This document shows positions 30,613 to 43,030 of a stretch of 64,000 nucleotides of DNA, piece by piece (positions within the stretch are counted from its first letter, which is position 1; each line of letters starts with the position of its first letter). Location of the stretch: the NCBI GenBank assembly GCA_014607495.2, contig CP053159.1, forward strand, positions 14,329,501-14,393,500, written 5' to 3'. The DNA comes from Carposina sasakii. Lineage: Eukaryota > Arthropoda > Insecta > Lepidoptera > Carposinidae. Both the position numbers and the translations under genes were made by a program. The notes beneath the pieces were generated by a model that saw only the letters and a program-made list of their open reading frames with translations, was not told the origin of the DNA and searched no databases.

Positions 30613-33600
30613 TCACAGATACATTCCGTTGACGAGGTAGTCTGCGTCGGGCGGCGCACGTCCCCGTCGACGACGGCGCGCGGCGCGTGCGCGGGACACG
30701 CCCACACCCGCCAACAACACCGTCATCAGCACGCCTGGGAACGGGCGGGTATGTCACTGGTGGAACCTTAACGGTAATCGGGCCTCACACACTCTGAGAG
30801 TTTCGTCTAGAGAGAAGGTTCTCAATCCGACTGTATGTTTTTAGAATGTCTGCTGTTCATAATGTTCTGTTCAAATTTGACTTGATAGAAAGATAGAAAG
30901 AGACGCACACATGACGCACACGGCGCATTGATGGGAGAAGCCTCAGCGCTCTACGAGTCTAAATGCTTACGTCAATGTGAGAATCTATTTGAAGTAATTG
31001 GCGCCCAGGGGTTCTAGAGTGGATACCGCGTACCAGCAAGCGCAGCGTGAAAAGGTCACCCGTTAGATGGTCGGACTACCTAGTCAGAACCGCGGGTATC
31101 TGCTCGATGTAGGTCGCAGTGAAGGTTGTCGGCGGAGACCTATGTTCCGCCGTTTTCATGGCTGAAAATAATAATGATTGTGCAAATAGTTCCTCACCTA
31201 GTACCAGCAGTAGCACGGCTGACGAGGCTCGTGGCGCGGCGTCCTCGGGGGGGTGTCCCCAGGAGTGCGCCTCCGCTCCCGCACTCCCCGCGCTCCCCGC
31301 GCCCGTGGCCGGCTGCGGCGGCTGGGGGAACGAAACAAGAGAAGTTCTTTACAAGCCTTACATCTTATGATTAACTCGTTTATCTACTGAAATACAACTG
31401 CAATGCCAGATATCGGAAAGTGTGGTATGCTATTTTTTTTGGCAGAGTGCCACCCCATATCTGCCCGTGCGCATCGTAAGAGCCGATTAAGGGTTTCCGG
31501 AAGCAGCAGCGGTTCTCGTATTGACTATATCGTCTGAAAATCACAATCAGTCATCAACCCGCCTGCCCAGGCTGGTGACTATGGGCCCAATCTCCCCCTA
31601 TGGCAGTAGCTTTCTGGTGTGCTTTGGGGAAGTCAACCAGTGAACTGCAAAATAATATAGTTTGATGTGCACTTACATTATCCTTTAGCGCTTTCTTCTT
31701 GGTGTTGTTTCCGGTAGGCGGCGGAGGCGGCAGGGCGGGCGCGGGTGTGGGCGGCGCGGCGGCCGCGGGGGGCTCGGGCGGCGCGGGGGGAGGGGGTCCC
31801 TTCTTGGCGGAGTCGTGGGGCGGGGAGGGGGGGTACGCTCCCAGCTGCGGCATGGCCGCGCCGTATACCGGCAGCTCCTGGAAATTAGAACGTTACTGAT
31901 CGTTATTAGGACATTCTTATGGTGTTATGTCCTGTGGTGATGCGGGGTTTCACTAGAATACATCAGCTGCATTCCTTCCGTGCATGTCGTAAGGCTACGG
32001 AACTCAGGAGCTTTCTTTTAGGCGATGAGTTAGCAAGTAGGTAACTTGCCTCTGATCTGATTTTATATTTGGCTCCGCCATGCTGCGCTGGTGTAGGATA
32101 TCTTTTGTGACTCTGCAGTTCTAGCTGACATATTACGTTACGATTCTTTTTTTCATTTGTTAGACTTCACCATTGTTAAAAAAAAAAAACTATTTGGTGA
32201 AACGCTCAGTAGATGCCATGGGCTTAACTACGGGATGGCAAGGGGCGTGGTCAAATCCCAACTCAACATTATTTCGGAGGCACCTGGCCTGGCGTCTAGC
32301 AGAGCGTACCTGCGAGTCGGGCACGGACGGCACTCGCGGCGCGGACGGCACGGACCAGGCGCGGCGCGGCTCCCACGAGCTCCACGGAGGAACCTCGCCC
32401 TCCACGCTCATACCACCCGCTGGAACATTATTTCTCGAATATATATGCCGTATGTATGAAAATGCTATATTATACTAGGTACATCGACAAACAGAAATAG
32501 GTAGGTGATATGGTAGGATTTTTGTGAACAGTAACTTATTCATTGGGTTTATAATGCGACATTTTGTCGCCGTTACTGAGCAGTGACAGAGAACTTAAAG
32601 TAAAGTAGGTATAGTAGGTAGACTGACCCTGCGGCGGCGGCTGCCAGGCGCGGCGCGGCCAGGCGGGCTCGTAGGGCGGCGCCGCCTGCAGCAAGCCGCC
32701 CTTGTGCGAGAAGATGTGCGGACTCGGCTCCGCTTCTACCACGACAAAGGGGTTATGAGACGATGTGCGTAAAGAAAGCTAAGTCAGGATCTCAGGAGTA
32801 CCCAATGAACCGTTTAAATCATCAGTTCAGTCACAGATTAGGAAGTCTACTGCTGAATATAGGGCCCGCAATAAATTCCATTGCAATTTCGACGACGAGA
32901 AAGGGAAACTTAAACCGAATTAAACCGGTTTGTGCATAAGTAACGGTGTATAAGTACATATATCCTAGTTATTCCTTTATTGAGATGAGTGTAATGATCC
33001 GAGTGTATCGAAGCAGTTAGGTCGATAGAATAAGTGTTACCTACCGTTATATCGCGGCTGCGCCTGCGTCAGTCGGTGCGGCCAACGTTCCTCCGCACTC
33101 ACTGGCAGCTCCAGTGACTCAGGTACCTGAAATGGAAGTTGGTATATTATTTGTATCTATTTATTCAAAGAGTGTTTATGGAATGATCATTAGGTACTGT
33201 CATTAAGTGCTGAATATAGGACTCTCCCAGAGAGACCGAGCATTGTATTGCTCTCTCGTATACAATACTGGAGTTTAATTTAATCACGTCGAATGGTTTA
33301 TCCTGTACTGATGCGGGGCTTTACTACCTATAGAGTACATCAGCTGCATCTCCTTCCGTGTATGTCGTAAGAGCCTAATTAGGAACTCAGAGGCATTCTT
33401 TCAGGCGATAAGCTAGAAACTTGTGATTATTGACACATTTGTCCCCGCTATGTTAAACGTGACTCTCCCTAATGATTCTGCACTTCTGGCTCCCTCATTT
33501 CGGGCACACAGTCGTGTGTGTGTGCTACTGGAGGGTCGTCCTGAGCACGCGATAGCGCGTTCCGGGTTACGGGCCTTAAAAGACCCTGTGCCCGGGCCTC

Positions 33601-36600
33601 GGCGCGCGACACCAAGGTATGTATGTGTTTTTCCCTAATGCAGTGTAACAAAGGTTCGGTCCAGACCGGCGGCGGCTGCGTGACGCGCGGCGCCGGCGCG
33701 GGCGGCTCGGGACAGCGCAGCTCGGGCGCCTCGTCGCTGCCGTCGGCGCACTGCGGCACGCCGTCGCACGCGTTGTACACCGCGATGCACTCGCCGCCGC
33801 GCCGGCACGCGAACTGGTAGCGGCTGCAGCCTACAGACATAGTTACCAGCAAGGCTAAGCCAAAAGCTGAGCAGAACAGCCAGTTTGGCCGGATATTTGA
33901 GTGAGAAGTCGACACGCGCCTGTTTTCGGCCACTAATCGGCATACTTATGCTCCTTTGCAAAATGTACTATAAAAAGCCTAACAAAAGTAGCAACAACCT
34001 TTATTTTTGCAGTACACGCAATCAAAAAGCCTATTTATGTCCAGCTTTATCCGGACGCCTGGAAACCCTACATAATATACATAAATAGGTCACGGCTGGG
34101 CACCTGACATGGACAACCTCAAAATTCAAATTAGAAATTAAGATCACGAAGGTCTACAGCCGCCTCGTTCAGCACAGTGAGGCCAGATGTAAAAGACACG
34201 ACATAAAAAATCCTACTCGCCCGTCATCATATCCGGCTCTTCCCTGCCAGTAAGTCGTTTATTTTACAGGAATAAGTAGGGCAACACGTTTACAAACGAA
34301 AGAATGTACTGTTTCACTATAGCCAGCCCAACTCACGACTATTATACTAACTATACGCTACGACTACGGCATTTTTCGAAAGTCCTACAATAAAGAACTA
34401 GGAAAATTCGTAGATTACTCAGACATGTCAATGTAATAATATTTTGTGCTAATCAGTGTTATAAACAAATAACAATCCAGCGAAATTAAAAATGACCTCG
34501 CTATTCTTTGTTTTCCAATTAACGAGTGCTATTTATATTTAAGTTAGCTGCACTATCTGTTAGGTACTAGCTATATTTGTTTTAGCAAATATCCGTGATC
34601 ATTTTGTGTTGTGAGCATTTGAGCAAGGCCGGAACCCGAGTGACGTCACCGACAATGTTTTTGGGCCATGGAGGCAGTGCAGAGACGAGGTTCGATTATT
34701 AACATAGACCTGCAACCGCCAATGCAGTCTGTAAATCAATCAGAATTTGCCTCTTATCATAGCGTTCCCTTCAGACAGCCAGCCACAATTTATTTGATCA
34801 AACTGTGTCATACCGCCTCCTCTCTGTCCCTGCTTAATGCCCTGGGCGCTGACCTGCGGCCCTGACTCAGGCTCGCTGAGTGGACCCACTTCTTTTGTCT
34901 CGGGAGCCACGTTGGCGTCGGCGTCTCATTCAACGCTAATTTCAACATAAAATTGCAAACAAGGTACCTATTCAGGGCAATGAATGTGAGGATTGTCTTT
35001 TGTTTTGATATTGTCGTAACATGGTAGCTATGTTGATAGCTTAATGTAGATAACGATTACATAATGGAGACAGTTTCTTAATTTAATTCTCGATTTTACT
35101 GTGTGATGGACACGCATGATATGCATGAATTATTTCTATGGTACAATAAAGTAAGAGTACTTACTAGAGGGAGTTGTGACAGGGGGGGCCCGCGGGGGCA
35201 AGGGCGGCGGCGGGGGGGCGGGACGCGGGGTGGTCGCCGGGGTCGGGCTGGTCGGCGGTGAGGTAGACCTGCCGGCAACAAGACTGGGTTATCACACACA
35301 CACATCACCCCTTCACCTATTGTTGGGTCGTTTGTTTACAAACGACTACAGTATAACAACCACAACATAGAACGCCCGCTCTACACTTAAGGAAATCTGT
35401 ATTTCCTTCAATCCGCACCTCTTCAGTGCTTGGTTGCTGTGTGCTATGATTCTTGACTCCAAACATTGGGTTCGAGTCAAATATTTGTAGGCATGCATGT
35501 ACTTAGTATCAACAATGCTCTACACACCCACTGACGATAGCATTTCCGCCAAGGCGACTTCGTTCGTTAAGTTCACAGCTAAGGGAGTCGGTACCTGTAC
35601 CCATGTCGGTTAGGTGCCCGAAACCGGAGCGTGGTAGCGACGCAAGATAGTTTCCTAGGTTGAGAGGGCCGTGTAGTCCTCTCTGGTTATAGATGACGGT
35701 ACCTTGGCTCCGTGGCGCGTGTAGTCCTCCTGGCTGTAGGACAGTACCTGGGCGGGGGAGGCGGCGGGGGCGGGGCGGCCTCGTGGCGCGTGTAGTCCTC
35801 CAGCTCGGCCAGGCGCCGCGCCAGCGCCAGCACTCCGCTGCTGAAGTTCCCGTGCGACGTGAACTTGCAGCGGAAGTCCTCGGGCGGCCCGCAGCGGAAC
35901 AGGTAGCAGCTGCCCGGGCTCTGCAATCAAGGTATGCAATTAGTGTCTTAATACATAGGTACATAGATGGAAGTAAGTGATAGCCAGTTTCTGTAGCAGA
36001 TAATAAAAATGTAACGGATCGCTGTCTGTACATGGAAGATATATGAGAAAAAATATTATAGGAGACCTTTATCAACGCAATAGAACCCAAAACGATGATT
36101 TTTGGAATTTTTGTCTGTTTGTCGGTTTGTCTGTGCGTTTGTGCACGCTAATCACAGAAACGGCTCAACCGATTTCGATGCAGTTTTCAGGAATATATTG
36201 TGACAGGTCCCACTTAACATATAGGCTACTTTTTATCCCGGGAAAATGTTTTTAACCCGGATAATTTCGACATTTTGTTTTTTCTGTAGTCCACGCGGAC
36301 GGAGTCGCGGGCGTCCACTGGTATCAAGTAAACTAGGTACCCAGGTCCCTACACATACGAATACCTGTATACTCGTAGGAACATCATCCCAGGGAAATAG
36401 GTACCTACCTACGTATCAAATGTAGGGCACTCGACACAAATGTCATGGTTTTATCGCAAGTGATAGTTAATTTAGGTAGGCAGTGTTTGTCGAGCTTTTC
36501 ATCGATTTCGATACAATAGATAACCCCGTTATCTCGTCCTGCCTCATTTAATAAATAAACTGTGAGTGAGGCACATACAATAGACTAGGTACACTATAAC

Positions 36601-37117
36601 GATCCGGCAAATTCGTTTGGTCATACCGTCATAATTATGCAATTTATCTAGGTTGTTATGACGCAGCAGGTTCGTCGCTAATATAAGTACAGCACCTGTA
36701 TATTGATTGTATTTATCGAAATTTCTATCTGTACGAGTATTCTTCATCGTTAAGATAGCAACTGACAATGATAGGTAGGTACAAGCGTCATCGCTATCCA
36801 TTCCAAACATTCCCACAATACAGCGCCAGCATCATTGTCCGACAACGGACGCTCGAGCGATTAACCCTGCAGCGACGCACCTTCTCCTCGTAGACGAAGA
36901 CATCGCACTGCTCAGTCTCGCAGCACAGACGCAGGCACTCGGCGCGCGAGCCCACCTCCAGCTCGGACAGGTAGCGCGCGCCCATGTCGCGCGACTCCTC
37001 CGTGCGGATGATCTTGTCGCGCTGCACGTCGAAGCGCGCGCCGCACGCCGCCGGGTCCAGCTCGCGCGCGCGCACCAGCGCCAGCAGCCACCAGCACGCC
37101 CACGACACGCGCGCCAT
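30613..37117 (-). CDS. MANEC and LDL-A single-pass membrane protein, ten coding exons
   Basis: Exons (high to low): 36881-37117, 35748-35920, 35165-35268, 33667-33830, 33045-33126, 32628-32735, 32310-32419, 31677-31877, 31198-31321, 30613-30734. The total is 1425 nt (474 aa) with consistent phases. Residues 1-17 are a signal peptide. A MANEC domain covers about 24-110 (Cys25, 61, 65, 66, 71, 84, 89, 97). A Pro/Thr linker follows. The LDL-A repeat is at 173-211 (CADGSDEA calcium site). A Pro-rich stalk (212-423), a transmembrane helix (about 426-447), a polybasic stretch (RARAARRRRR) and the tail DADYLVNGMYL complete it. The MANEC-LDL-A order resembles vertebrate LRP11 and Drosophila Loaf, a neuronal surface protein; orthology is an inference. 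The exon 4 donor (CCG|GTCTGG) is non-consensus, so that boundary is uncertain. The introns carry repeats. Confidence 0.82.
31924..32150 (+). repeat. Dispersed repeat copy B
   Basis: Starts 'gtcctgtggtgatgcgggg' and continues with 'tacatcagctgcat.ccttc'. It matches copy C at 33296 and the truncated copy A at position 1, and ends near 'gcagttctagctgaca'. It lies in an intron of the MANEC/LDL-A gene. Confidence 0.65.
33296..33513 (+). repeat. Dispersed repeat copy C
   Basis: Starts 'tatcctgtactgatgcgggg' and ends about 'ctggctccctcatttcggg'. Same family as copies A and B. It lies in the intron after the LDL-A exon, about 150 bp from the uncertain donor of that exon. Confidence 0.65.
33831..35164. 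other. Intron of the MANEC/LDL-A gene with a CRE motif
   Basis: No gene is supported. TGACGTCA occurs at 34641-34648 within gtgacgtcaccgaca, an exact 15-mer also present at 49523-49537. The plus-strand ORF at 34668-34865 begins 20 bp later but has no recognised domain. Confidence 0.4.
36001..36321 (+). mobile_element. Helitron-like non-autonomous element
   Basis: Runs from 'ataataaaaatgtaacgg' through 'ctgtacatggaagatatatg' to 'gtcgcgggcgtccactgg', with CTGG in place of CTAG at the 3' end. It belongs to the family also seen at 46916, 55826, 59476 and 60392. It lies in the first coding intron of the MANEC/LDL-A gene. Confidence 0.6.
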
Positions 37118-37495
37118 GCTGCCGACTGTGTACTGCCGCGTGCCAGACCTGCGGCATCGATCCGGGCGCCGCGCACGCGCGCTGCCCCTCACACAGGAGC
37201 TGCTAAAGGTTTGGATGCGATATCAACTGGCCACAGTAAGTTATAGTGCTCTGAATGTAGCTACTTAACTATGTAGTTAATTGAAATATTTTGACGACAG
37301 AGACACTTGGCTATTAAGCTACGTTATGCGTGAGTTTATGTATGTTGAGTATTGTTATTGCAGAGTTCCCTGACGATTATGAATACTTGGGAACAAAAGC
37401 TAATGTTCAGGATCTAAACCAGTAGTGTGTTCCTTGCAAACAAGTAATGTCTCCAACTATATCTACTGACTTGTCATCGTGTGTAAGTAGGTCAG

Positions 37496-37598
37496 GCGCG
37501 CAGCCGGGGCGGGCGATGCCGCGTCCGGCGCCGAGCGGCGGCAGTGGGCGCGGCGCCGCTTGTCCCGCATGTCGCTGTTCTTCAAGTTCCGCAGCGCC
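37496..37598 (+). CDS. Candidate alternative first exon of the PPP1R14-like gene
   Basis: This GC-rich block ends at a consensus donor (AGCGCC|GTGAGT). The frame ending in phase 0 reads ...RRQWARRRLSRMSLFFKFRSA, with an ATG at 37569 giving MSLFFKFRSA. Exon 45058-45207 starts in phase 0 and is open before its own ATG (RSSGGGGAA), so splicing the two would give a 160-aa protein. The intron would be 7.5 kb. The acceptor-like sequence upstream is weak, which suits a transcription start exon. The minus strand is also open here (MRDWLLTALRNLKNSD), so the strand is not certain. Confidence 0.3.
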
Positions 37599-37979
37599 GT
37601 GAGTAGCCAGTCCCGCATGTCCCCGGGCCTGCCCCGGCCTGCCCGCACTGCCCTCGCATGATGCTTGTCGCACTGACCGCGCCGCGACCGCGTTCTGTAA
37701 AGTGTTCATGTTTAGTTCTGAGCGTTCCTCGATGGTCAGAATCGCCACATTCGTATCGCCAGTGCGCCGGTAGATTTAATGTTATTTAATAGAGGTCGTC
37801 TTTAAATCAAACCTTTGAGCTATTCTCGACAAAAAACAATTGATTGAAACCTAGGTCCATTTCCGTCCATAAATGTAATGTGTTTTTGCAAAAATCTTTT
37901 GATTGAATTGTGCTGTGTGCACCACATACTAACCACTAATACCTAAGTTGTTTCTTAGGCTTCATTAATCGTAACCACC

Positions 37980-38083
37980 ACACCTCCATCACACCTCCAC
38001 CACACCTCCATCACACCTCCACCACACCTCCATCACACCTCCACCACACCTCCATCACACCTCCACCACACCTCCATCACACC
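37980..38083 (+). repeat. 11-bp minisatellite
   Basis: Units cacacctccat and cacacctccac alternate regularly, so the array has a 22-bp higher-order period. About nine to ten units. No coding context. Confidence 0.9.
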
Positions 38084-38607
38084 TCGTGCAATTTGATTTG
38101 ATACGAGTATAGGAATTAGTTTTCAAACTTTCTCATTTATTATAGGCTGTTTGTACCTATCTAGTGTTTTTAGATTTTCTTTACGTTACCTATCTAATTT
38201 AATACTAGCGACACGCCCGGGCGCGCTTGGGGCTTTCCTTCAGCTAAACTACCTATAAGTGCGTACATATTTTTCTTTTCCCACAGGAAAATATATCTCT
38301 TCAATGCAAAAAATCCGCAATATACGAGTATATTATTTTTATAAATGTATGGGCACGTGTTTTGTGTAGATACCCCGTTACTTGGTAGTACCTAAGGTAA
38401 GTACTTATAAGTACCTCATAATTAGGTATAATCTATTATAGGAAGGTAATAGGAATGTTGACTGTCACAGCTTGCTATTGAAAGGATTTCTCATAATGCT
38501 CTTTTGTTTAATAACAGTATGTACTAGGTAATAAATAAGAGATAAGTATACCATTTTCCACTGTGTGCGTTCAGTTCAGTCATATATCTTTCCAGTAGTT
38601 CAGTTTA

Positions 38608-38672
38608 GCTAATAACTTAGATGAAAACAAAATAGCTATTATACTATTTTGTTTTCATCTAAGGCTAATAAC
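38608..38672. repeat. Perfect 20-bp palindrome arms between 9-bp direct repeats
   Basis: Arms 38616-38635 and 38644-38663 are perfect inverted repeats (CTTAGATGAAAACAAAATAG) around an 8-base loop. GCTAATAAC occurs immediately before (38608-38616) and after (38664-38672). The layout looks like a very short insertion with a target duplication. Confidence 0.85.
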
Positions 38673-41635
38673 TATATTGTTTTCGTTCCCGAGAGTATCC
38701 CGTGTTCATCTTAGCTCTCATTGGTTCAAATTCGATCTCGCAATCTCCATAAAGCATAAAGTGCACTAAAATTGAGCTATTGACTGTAATTGTGTTTGTT
38801 CCACTTTGTCCCTACGCGCTGGGCCTCATTTTAATCCCTTCAATAGGGCTCGTTGTCCTTTTCCCCTAGTCTGTTATTTCAATAGATAGATAACCAAACG
38901 TTTTAGCAGTGTTCCTCTTTGCCAACGCGGCGACCTCACGCTGGGTTTATGTTTATTTATGTGTAACATCTTGCTACTGTTAACACTCAATTAACGTCGA
39001 TGCCCTCGCGCGTGAACCAATTTGTCAGAGATCTGATCACTACAGTTACCGAGAACAGTAACACTTGACTCACGACAAACAAACATCCAGTACCTACTCG
39101 CCTTTGTTTGGTTCTTGGCTGACTTCTGCGTAAACTTCGTGCTACCTGTTCTGACAATTTCATAATCAAGTATAGGTATGTGTAAGGGTCAATCAAGTAT
39201 TCAAGTATCAAGTATTTTGATTGTCATCAAAATTCTAGATTTCAGAGATTCTAGATTGTTAGTTTTTCTTAACCATTTAAAATGGAGGTTGCCGGTTTTA
39301 CTGTGTTTTTGTTCATATCGCATAGATAACTAATGGACTGTTGCAGTTGCAAGTAAATCCGTAGACAATAATAAAATGAATGTTTCCGATTCTTTCGTCG
39401 AGTCACGTCGGTAAACTTGCCGAAGCCAACAGCTAGGTAGCGGAGGACGCGCTATCAGCTGTGCGCAGTACCGGCCCTCCCCTCCCCGCAACGCGCCGGA
39501 GGAGGGCCCCTCGTGGCAGTCCTCCAGTCGCAGCCAGGTCGCCGCTAGGTCCGCGTCTAGACAGACCGCTACAGACAGTGCCGCGCCGAGTGCCCCGCGG
39601 ACCCGCTCGAGGTCGCTGACCGCTCACCGACTCGGTACGAGATGCGGCGCACACACTGGCGTGGAACGCACATGCTCTCTCGTGTTTCGGTCATTTGAAT
39701 ACTGACTAACGGTCTATTGCTGCTTTGCAACACACCTCATCTCGTAAAAACTATTACTAATCGGCCAGTAATCGTTTCCCCAACTGACGCGCCGTCCCGC
39801 GTCCTCTGTGACTCCCTGAACTGAACCTGCGGACTTCCCATTCATAACACTCCGCATTTGGTGTTGTCGTGTAGCTTACCAGTTTAAAATAAATCCAGAC
39901 CTGCGCCTGCGTCAGTAACAGCAGGTATTTATTTACATTTGTGCCTTAGTTAGCGACAACTATGAATTTCGTCGTAATATTTATTTATAGTTAACAAATC
40001 ATTGCGTATCCAGTCGCATGGTATGATATTCTAATTTCGGTTAGTTAATTATAGTTCGCTATTTGTCCATTATTCACACAGTGGAGATTATCCGCCAGTT
40101 TCTCAACTTCTACGAGTATTTAATTGGCTTAGTTAAGGCTGTCTAATCGTGTAACCTTATAAAAACAACCGCCGAATTGGCTTCTTTTATTTTTGTTTGT
40201 CGCTTTGAAAGTGAATCCACTTGTCTTGATCGGGTCGAAGGAATATTCTTTAGCTACTTCATTTCAATTACAAGCAAGCAACACCTCTTGCTAGAAATGT
40301 AAAGGTCTGAAACAAACATTGAACGATTGATAGTATACCTACTTACCCAGAATTTAGAGATAAGTAGGTAATACAAAATTTATATTATCGTCACGGAAGA
40401 TAAGAGTGGTTATCAACTAGTTTTAATCATATACGCAAATCGAAATATTTGTTAAAATGTCTTACTTTGAGGTACAACTCGCTAGTATCTATCTTCATTG
40501 AATTCTGTAAATTTTACTTTCTAATAATTGTAACGTTTTGTTTGTCTCGGAATCGGGCACGATAAAGTGACGCACAAACTAGTTAGGTGGGCTCTTGAAG
40601 CCAACTGTATTATTTTCTTCAATCTAAAATTATTAAATCTTTGCTAATTACAAATCTTATGGACGGATAGAATCTGTCAACGCGTGGTGGCAGGGTTGAA
40701 TACGAGTAACTACATTCAGAAAACTTAAGGGTCTGCGTTTTGAATCTTTGATGGATATCCTACAGCAAGTGCATACTTACCCACCTATAATTGCCTATAT
40801 GTTATTTATTTCTAACTGTCAGTTTCCTAGAAAAGGGTCGTACCCTCTACATTTTTCTTGCCCTTGCAATGGGCAAAAAATATAACCATAACTCCCGACA
40901 TTCTGCGGCTCCCCGTTTCTATAATAATACGTTTTTATCCATTTAACCAAGCACGGGCTATCCGCGGCTGACTCATCTGATATTAATGAACCTTGATATT
41001 AATGCATGTTTTGGAACCTTTTATAATAGGTAACCATATTGGCTCGTCTTGGTAGGGCCACTGTGCATTCATATAACGCTTTACGAATTAACAGTCAATT
41101 GAACTTTATTACCATTATAAATTAAGATAACATCTAAGGTACATTCTCTATTTAACACGAGGTCGTTCAATCCACCGGCTAATAAGGTGAGATAGGGTTT
41201 CTCTTTGCCTCAATCGTAGCAATTTTGTCAGCGTTTCTGCGACCTACTGATAATGTGCTTAGAAAGTTTCATTAATAAACACGTTCCTAAGATTAAGTTC
41301 GACGTATAGGGCGTCGAACATGGGTATTTATGGCTGGCAATTTGAGTAACTCACCTTCAGCGTCGAAGAGGATAGTGCTTTTTTCGAAAGACTTGATGCT
41401 TAATCACGTTCTTCAATCAGGAAATATAGGACTGTTTACTCAGCAGGAGCCCTAAACCAGCAGTTTGTGCCCGAGCGAGCTCCAGGTACGCGAGGGCTCG
41501 CATACCACCGGCTCACCTCACATGTGGGTCACTGCAACAAACGCAACACAAGTTATATTACATAGGCGCTAATATTAAGATATAATGTACTAATATGTCT
41601 GTTCCTTAGCAAATGTCTCGTCTTGTCTTCAGCCT

Positions 41636-41880
41636 ATTGCAGTCCACTGCTGGACGTAGGCCTCCCCTAGGGCACGCCACAAGGCTACTGCCACATGGGG
41701 GTTTTGCCCATAGTTACCACGCTGAGCAGGCGGGTTGGTGATCGCAGTGTGATTTTCGGACTCAGCACGGGAGGCGCTGCTGCCCGCCTCCCGAAAACCC
41801 TTAATCGCCTGGTGCGATATCCACGGGCAGGCATAGGGTGGTACAAACTCTACTCTGCCGGCACCACGCGGCTTTACTTT
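41636..41880 (+). repeat. Dispersed non-LTR or SINE fragment
   Basis: Begins 'gcctattgcagtccactgct' followed by 'ggacgtaggcctcccc', a block I recognise as a very common insect retroposon 3' segment. The exact family is not determined. The ORF across it (41695-41883) is not a gene. Confidence 0.6.
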
Positions 41881-42954
41881 TAGATATGATTATTTTTATT
41901 GAAAATTTCATCTTAAATGTTTCATACATCAGTTTCGGCTGAATGAACTCTTTCCATTTATTAGTTTAGTTTAGTTTAAAGCCCTTGTTATGATACAGTA
42001 ATATGGTAATAGGTAGCTACTCTGTTTTATGGGAAATACGTGCACAGTGCTTGGATTCACCTTTCTCACATTTGAGATAACCTCAGTAGATAGCAGTGTA
42101 ATGACTGTGTTATTCGAAAAAGGCAGGTGGAGGCACAGGATGCTCGGCCTCGTCACGCCGCTGCCTCCGCGGCTCGTCGCACTCCACTGCTCCCTGCTTT
42201 GTATTTCTTACGCTTAAACAATCTATATACTAGACATGAACTATTAAATGAAGTAAATCGCGAAACTATTACCGGCTACTCACACTTATTATTTACTTTT
42301 ACTTAATATATGTAATCACAACAAGAACTAAGGTAGATGTAACGTCTAAGACTACCTACCTACTGTTATTTCCTAAAAGTTAGCCTCTAGAATTTTATTG
42401 TTAATCGCACTTATAGCTATTTCTACAAAGAATAGTAAGTAGTAACGGAAAAAATTGGTACCGCTCTCTCATAAATCTTCCGCTCTAAAAAGTATGCATT
42501 TCGGGTGAATCATTGAAAGTCACTCGATCACAGAAAGATCGATCGAAATCTAATTCACAGAGATGGTCCCACTTCTGATTCACTCGTTCACGAACCAGTT
42601 TTATTTCCCATCGCGCATATTATGTTGCACACGGTCAAGAAGCATGAAAAATATGTAGATTAGTGAAAAAAGCATTATAACCGAAGCGTCATGTCTTGGA
42701 ATGCGTGGTGATAGCATAAGTAGCACATCATAAATTATTGCTGAAGCAATCTTAACCTTTGTCTGTTCGCTGTACTTACTCTGTTCACAACAAAAGCTTA
42801 TCTTATCTTTCTACCTCGTGGTTCTCTTGAGATAATTGCGTAGTTATTACTAACTTTAGGTAAAGCATAGCATACCATGGTGGTATCTTTTGGCTTATTC
42901 CTCTATGCTTTTGGTGATTGCTCTCAGCAGTTAGACTAGCGAGCAAACCTAGTA

Positions 42955-43030
42955 AGATACATACATACATACATATAATCACGCCTTTATCCCTTACGGG
43001 ACAGGCAGAGCAGAGCACCGGGACCTCATG
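42955..43030 (-). repeat. Retroposon tail with ACAT microsatellite
   Basis: (acat)n is followed by 'aatcacgcctttatccctta' and 'cgggacaggcagag', a combination frequent in lepidopteran genomes. Confidence 0.5.

Noticed and set aside
31119..31374. Plus-strand ORF beginning MAENNNDCANSSSPS
   Set aside because: It is the antisense shadow of the minus-strand exon 31198-31321, which fits phase, splice sites and the transmembrane helix.
34668..34865. 65-codon ORF just after a CRE motif
   Set aside because: No domain, no splice support, and it lies in an intron of the opposite strand. Kept only as context for the CRE.
35324..35346. GTCGTTTGTTTACAAACGAC palindrome
   Set aside because: About 20 bp with no direct repeats or other copies in the window; could be chance.
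37977..38090. CRISPR-like regular repeats
   Set aside because: The units are contiguous 11-bp copies without spacers in a eukaryotic genome, so it is a minisatellite.
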